Of a stretch of 14,751 bases of DNA, positions 11,535 through 14,751 are shown piece after piece. Origin of the DNA: Planctomycetota bacterium (GTDB taxonomy: Bacteria > Planctomycetota > Brocadiia > SM23-32); NCBI GenBank assembly GCA_018400625.1, contig JAGYMJ010000295.1, positions 1-14,751 on the forward strand, written 5' to 3'. The translations under genes were made by a program, and so were the position numbers. A model generated the notes under the pieces. That model was given only the letters and a program-made list of their open reading frames with translations, had not been told where the DNA came from and searched no databases. Each line of letters opens with the position of its first letter. The first letter of the stretch is position 1.

Positions 11535-14186
11535 ATGAATGATCGGCCGGAAAAACAATTAGAAAACAGTCCATTGAATGCGGAATTACCTGAATACGTC
11601 GATGAAGCACGCCTGGAAGCGCAACTCGACGAAGAAGGGATGCGAAGGCTTGAATCCCGTTATCTTAATCGGGACAGTGAGGGGAAAATAAGCGAAACGG
11701 CTGCAGAACGCCTGTATAAAGTGGCCCGGTCGGTTGCTGAAGTTGAGCAGGAATACGGCGCTGACCTGAAAGCGGTGGAAGCTTTGACCAGAGATTTATA
11801 TGAGCTGATGCAGTCGCTTGATTTTCTGCCCGCCGGACGTATCCTGTCAAACGTCGCCTCAAGCGTTCCCAGTCTGTTTAATTGTTATGTCTTGCCCGTG
11901 CCGGACGACTTGCCCGGTATATTTGAGCAGGTGAGAAATGCCGCTATCATCCACAAAAACGGCGGCGGAACCGGATTTAATTTTTCCGCTCTGCGCCCCC
12001 GGGGCACCTACGTGAAAAAATCCCAGGGCGTTGCCTCCGGTCCGGTATCATTTATCAGCCAATTTGATAAAGAGACCGAAATCATCAATTCCGGTAACCG
12101 GCGCGGGGCAAACATGGGGATCCTTAATATCTCGCACCCGGACATCCTGGATTTTATCCATGCCAAAACCACAGAGGGAAAACTGTCCAATTTTAACGTC
12201 TCCGTGGGCGTAACGGATGCCTTTTTGAAGGCGGTGCGCCAGAAGAATTTTTATACCCTGCAGTACCCTGAAGGTGAACCGTTTACGGCTTCTTCCCTGC
12301 GCTGCATTTGTGAGAATATCGAGGGGAATATAGGCGGCGCCGACGTGGGGGCATCTCCGCGACCGCCGGCATTGTATATCGAAGGAGAAGATGTTATCGA
12401 TACCTATGAACAGCAGACCGTCGGCCGGATCGACGAGGATGGTCATATACAGCTCCATGCCGGAATGATTTTCGATAGAGTTTGCAGGCTGGCCCGAAAC
12501 AGCGGCGATCCGGGTATGATTTTCCTGGATGCAATCGATCGGGAAAACCCGCTTCCTTCAAAAGGGAAAATAGAAGCTACCAATCCGTGCGGGGAACAGC
12601 CGCTTCACCCCTATGACGCCTGTAATCTCGGATCAATCAATCTTGCCCGCCATGTGGCTATAACCGATACAGGTTACAGAGTTGATTGGGAAAAATTGCG
12701 GCGCACGGCCGCACTGGCAGTGCAAATGCTGGATAACTGCAACGATCTGAACGAGGGCCCCATACCGGAGATCGAGCAGACGGTAAGAGAGCATCGCCGC
12801 ATAGGGCTGGGAGTAATGGGATGGGCCGATATGCTCGGGTATCTCGGCATACCCTATAACAGTGAGGAAGCCCTTCAACTCGCCGAAAAGGTTATGAAAC
12901 ATATCACTGAGACGGCCAGAAAAAAATCACTGGAGCTGGCCGGTGAAAAAGGACCTTCTCCCGCACTTGATAGCTCTAATGGCGAAGATGAAGTGACCGG
13001 ACTTCCCCGGAACCTGCAGGTAACGACCATCGCGCCAACCGGCACAATAAGCATGGTGGCCGGGTGTAACAGCGGTATCGAGCCCTATTTCGCCATCTCT
13101 TACAGCAAACATCTGCGAGGTGGCGAACAGGTCGACATGGTTGCCGCGCCCCTGCGCGAAGCGCTAAAATTGCGCGGAATTAAATACGATACACTCAATG
13201 AGAAAATCCGGCACAATGGCGGCAGCATCCATGGTCTCAAGGAGGTTCCCGAAGACCTGCAGAGGGTTTTCTCCACAGCACATGAGATTACCCCCCAGTG
13301 GCATGTCAAGATGCAGGCGGCATTTCAAAGTCAGACCGACAACGCCGTAAGTAAAACCGTGAACCTCCGGAATCATGCTACCGCCGAGGACGTAGCTTCC
13401 GTATTCCTCATGGCATGGGAATTGGGATGCAAAGGGGTAACGATCTATCGTGACGGCAGCAAGCAGGTTCAGGTGCTGGAAAGCGCAGGAGAAAGACCAC
13501 CGAAAATCCAGTACCGGCAGATTGAATTGCCGAACAAAACCATCTCCCGCACGCCGGGATCGCTCGGAATGGAACATTACGAGATAAAGCGCCGCATCCA
13601 GGGAGACACACTCCACGTCATCCTGGAACCGAAACTTTTCAAAAAAAACGAAAACGAATATGTCGAACTGGTGCACGCCATCTGGCAGAGCGTAAAACCG
13701 CTCGGGACCGAACGCTCGGCCGAATTTGCCCAGTCAGGCATCGACCGCTCCAAGGGGATTCTGCAGGCTCCCGATCCCGATTGGGCGACGTTCATCCGCG
13801 ATTTGAAAGCCGTTGTGGGAGATCGTTCCGAGGGAATGGGGCCTCATCGCATCGATTCACCTTCACACGCCGTAGGGCTGTGTCTCGAGCATGCGCTGCT
13901 TTGCCGCGGCGTGATCGGCTACAACGAACGGCATGAACTGATAAACATCGTCCGCAAGCCCGAACTCGAACCGGTGCCCGCGGAAGAAGCCGATACTATA
14001 TACACACGGTGGATATTTTCGGAAAAGGAAAGTACCGAAAATGGTGAGATGTTACCTCTGACAGGACGCAGCAGAGGCATCCAGTTTCGCTGTTCCGAAT
14101 GCGGCGGGACGGACTACCACATGGAGGCGGGATGCCCGGACCCCGTCTGTAATGAATGCGGCTGGAGCCGGGGGGAATGCGGTTAA
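11535..14186 (+). CDS. nrdJ: Adenosylcobalamin-dependent (class II) ribonucleotide reductase
   Basis: This 883-residue enzyme reduces ribonucleotides to deoxyribonucleotides using B12 as radical source, without oxygen or a small subunit. Key residues are Asn350, Cys352 and Glu354 in NPCGEQPL, the redox pair Cys117 (FNCYVLP) and Cys363 (DACNLGSINL), and the nucleotide-binding loop APTGTISMVAGCNSGIEP. The C-terminus has a Cys-rich tail (853, 856, 867, 872, 875, 882) of the type that recycles the active-site disulfide or binds zinc. Two features are odd: about 45 extra residues between 245 and 305 compared with my memory of typical NrdJ, and a domain at about 660-810 that lacks the TSCPD/TGCG signature. 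AGGGG lies 8 nt before the ATG. The 141-bp gap after feoB shows no cobalamin riboswitch. Confidence 0.95.
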   Translation: MNDRPEKQLENSPLNAELPEYVDEARLEAQLDEEGMRRLESRYLNRDSEGKISETAAERLYKVARSVAEVEQEYGADLKAVEALTRDLYELMQSLDFLPAGRILSNVASSVPSLFNCYVLPVPDDLPGIFEQVRNAAIIHKNGGGTGFNFSALRPRGTYVKKSQGVASGPVSFISQFDKETEIINSGNRRGANMGILNISHPDILDFIHAKTTEGKLSNFNVSVGVTDAFLKAVRQKNFYTLQYPEGEPFTASSLRCICENIEGNIGGADVGASPRPPALYIEGEDVIDTYEQQTVGRIDEDGHIQLHAGMIFDRVCRLARNSGDPGMIFLDAIDRENPLPSKGKIEATNPCGEQPLHPYDACNLGSINLARHVAITDTGYRVDWEKLRRTAALAVQMLDNCNDLNEGPIPEIEQTVREHRRIGLGVMGWADMLGYLGIPYNSEEALQLAEKVMKHITETARKKSLELAGEKGPSPALDSSNGEDEVTGLPRNLQVTTIAPTGTISMVAGCNSGIEPYFAISYSKHLRGGEQVDMVAAPLREALKLRGIKYDTLNEKIRHNGGSIHGLKEVPEDLQRVFSTAHEITPQWHVKMQAAFQSQTDNAVSKTVNLRNHATAEDVASVFLMAWELGCKGVTIYRDGSKQVQVLESAGERPPKIQYRQIELPNKTISRTPGSLGMEHYEIKRRIQGDTLHVILEPKLFKKNENEYVELVHAIWQSVKPLGTERSAEFAQSGIDRSKGILQAPDPDWATFIRDLKAVVGDRSEGMGPHRIDSPSHAVGLCLEHALLCRGVIGYNERHELINIVRKPELEPVPAEEADTIYTRWIFSEKESTENGEMLPLTGRSRGIQFRCSECGGTDYHMEAGCPDPVCNECGWSRGECG

Positions 14187-14228
14187 CCAAATCGTGTCAT
14201 TTGGCATACGGGTCGAAATGTGGTAGAT

Positions 14229-14323
14229 AAAAGTCCCTTTGGGACGACACATCGTTTTAGCCACGCGGCGTCAGCCCGTGGAAACGGGGGACCGCACCCC
14301 CTCGAATGAGTCCCCGCTCAGGG
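14229..14323 (-). repeat. 95-bp multi-hairpin dispersed repeat, copy B (inverted)
   Basis: The reverse complement matches copy A at 1635-1729 in 89 of 95 positions; the six differences are scattered. The stems are kept: GGGGAC/GTCCCC with a T-G next pair, CCCGT/ACGGG, and GTCCC/GGGAC with an AAA loop. It begins 43 nt after the nrdJ stop, so it may also sit in that transcript's 3' end. Confidence 0.85.
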
Positions 14324-14341
14324 GATGGCACCCCGCCGCCA

Positions 14342-14426
14342 TCGACACAGGGTCATTGGAGGACTGGGGGGGCTGACGTACGTAGTGGTGAATCATTGCC
14401 CCCACCGACACGGGGTCGGCGGGGGC
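14342..14426. repeat. Direct repeat CGACACRGGGTC with a strong hairpin
   Basis: CGACACAGGGTC (14343-14354) recurs as CGACACGGGGTC (14406-14417). Around the second copy, GCCCCCACCGAC (14398-14409) pairs with GTCGGCGGGGGC (14415-14426) at 11 of 12 positions. No T-run follows on either strand, so a plain intrinsic terminator is unlikely. The block adjoins repeat copy B and may belong to the same composite element. Confidence 0.6.
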
Positions 14427-14559
14427 AAAAGAACAACTGCGCCGGCATGATAACGGAGCCGAGCCGGGGCTCAGTGGTCCCGGTGCTTCCAAGCTTAATG
14501 GTTACGGGAAAACAGCCTGTAAGCTGAAAACTGGTCATTCCCCTAATAATGTTTTTTGT

Positions 14560-14590
14560 CTTTCTTTGTGTTCTTTGTGACTTTGTGTGA
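14560..14590. repeat. CTTTGTG short repeat
   Basis: Three CTTTGTG units occur in about 25 bp (TTTCTTTGTG, TTCTTTGTG, ACTTTGTG). The reverse complement is a CACAAAG array, the same style as the arrays at 627-866. Confidence 0.65.
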
Positions 14591-14662
14591 TGCATGACGT
14601 TTTAGATTTAGATCATTGTGATTTTTTTGGAACTTGGTGCTTTGAATTTAGGATTTATCTTT

Positions 14663-14677
14663 TGTGGTGTCACCACA
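14663..14677. promoter_or_regulatory. 15-bp palindrome, possible operator
   Basis: TGTGGTG-T-CACCACA is a perfect inverted repeat with 7-bp arms in an AT-rich stretch near the window end. It could be an operator for a gene beyond the edge. No regulator is implied by sequence alone. Confidence 0.3.
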
Positions 14678-14751
14678 GTAAAGTGTTGCTAAACAATGAC
14701 AAATTGCAGAAAATCGTCGTAAAAGAGCCCTTATATGCGTTTTTCGGGGGG

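Larger units (their letters stand above)
14427..14751. other. Non-coding tail of the window
   Basis: I see no gene, tRNA or coding signature here on either strand. The stretch becomes AT-rich after about 14530 and holds the CTTTGTG repeat and the TGTGGTG palindrome listed separately. It is probably the upstream region of a gene beyond the window. Confidence 0.5.

Noticed and set aside
14187..14204. CCAAAT/ATTTGG hairpin right after nrdJ as an intrinsic terminator
   Set aside because: The stem is AT-rich and weak, and no T-run follows.
14271..14492. 73-codon minus-strand ORF over repeat copy B
   Set aside because: It is an open frame through the structured repeat and its hairpins; its end matches the tail of the DUF433 ORF only because both are encoded by the repeat.

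Overview
The window reads as bacterial chromosomal DNA from an anaerobe. Supporting signs are a sigma-54 enhancer-binding activator, an ASKHA-domain ferredoxin of the corrinoid-activator type, Feo ferrous-iron uptake and a B12-dependent ribonucleotide reductase. Gene styles (PAS/sigma-54 regulators, UPF0175, DUF433 and DUF4926 small genes, short tandem-repeat patches) suit Desulfobacterota or anaerobic Planctomycetota-like lineages. I cannot fix the taxon from sequence alone.

Layout. (1) 1-351: 3' end of a bacterial sugar transferase, the edge of a surface-polysaccharide locus. (2) 352-1900: decayed accessory DNA. It holds a DUF4926 relic, a patchwork of short tandem-repeat families, a UPF0175 antitoxin with a truncated DUF3368/PIN toxin, a DUF433 gene whose 3' end runs into a 95-bp multi-hairpin repeat, and a scrap of an ISL3-like transposase. 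(3) 1822-3144: an O-antigen-ligase/polymerase-type membrane protein whose open frame appears fused at its 5' end to the transposase scrap. (4) 3390-5094: a PAS-AAA+-Fis sigma-54 activator overlapping a small cupin gene. (5) 5095-5464: a regulatory region with two 17-bp dyads about 100-150 bp upstream of a good -24/-12 promoter. (6) 5465-11393: five same-strand, closely spaced genes: FAD/NAD(P) disulfide-type oxidoreductase, 2Fe-2S/ASKHA reductive activator-like protein, DtxR-family metal regulator, feoA, feoB. (7) 11535-14186: adenosylcobalamin-dependent ribonucleotide reductase (nrdJ). (8) 14187-14751: non-coding, with an inverted copy of the 95-bp repeat, further hairpins, a CTTTGTG repeat and a palindrome.

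How it may work together (inference). The activator carries three PAS-domain cysteines and could respond to redox state or a ligand. It would bind the paired dyads and drive sigma-54 transcription of the oxidoreductase and ASKHA ferredoxin. Electrons would pass from NAD(P)H through FAD to the 2Fe-2S domain, with ATP hydrolysis by the ASKHA domain driving reduction of an unidentified low-potential partner. No corrinoid protein or methyltransferase is in the window, so the target is open. The iron regulator and ferrous-iron uptake genes directly downstream, followed by a B12-dependent enzyme, make an iron/corrinoid/redox neighbourhood the most interesting part. The accessory DNA at both ends is marked by the same inverted repeat.
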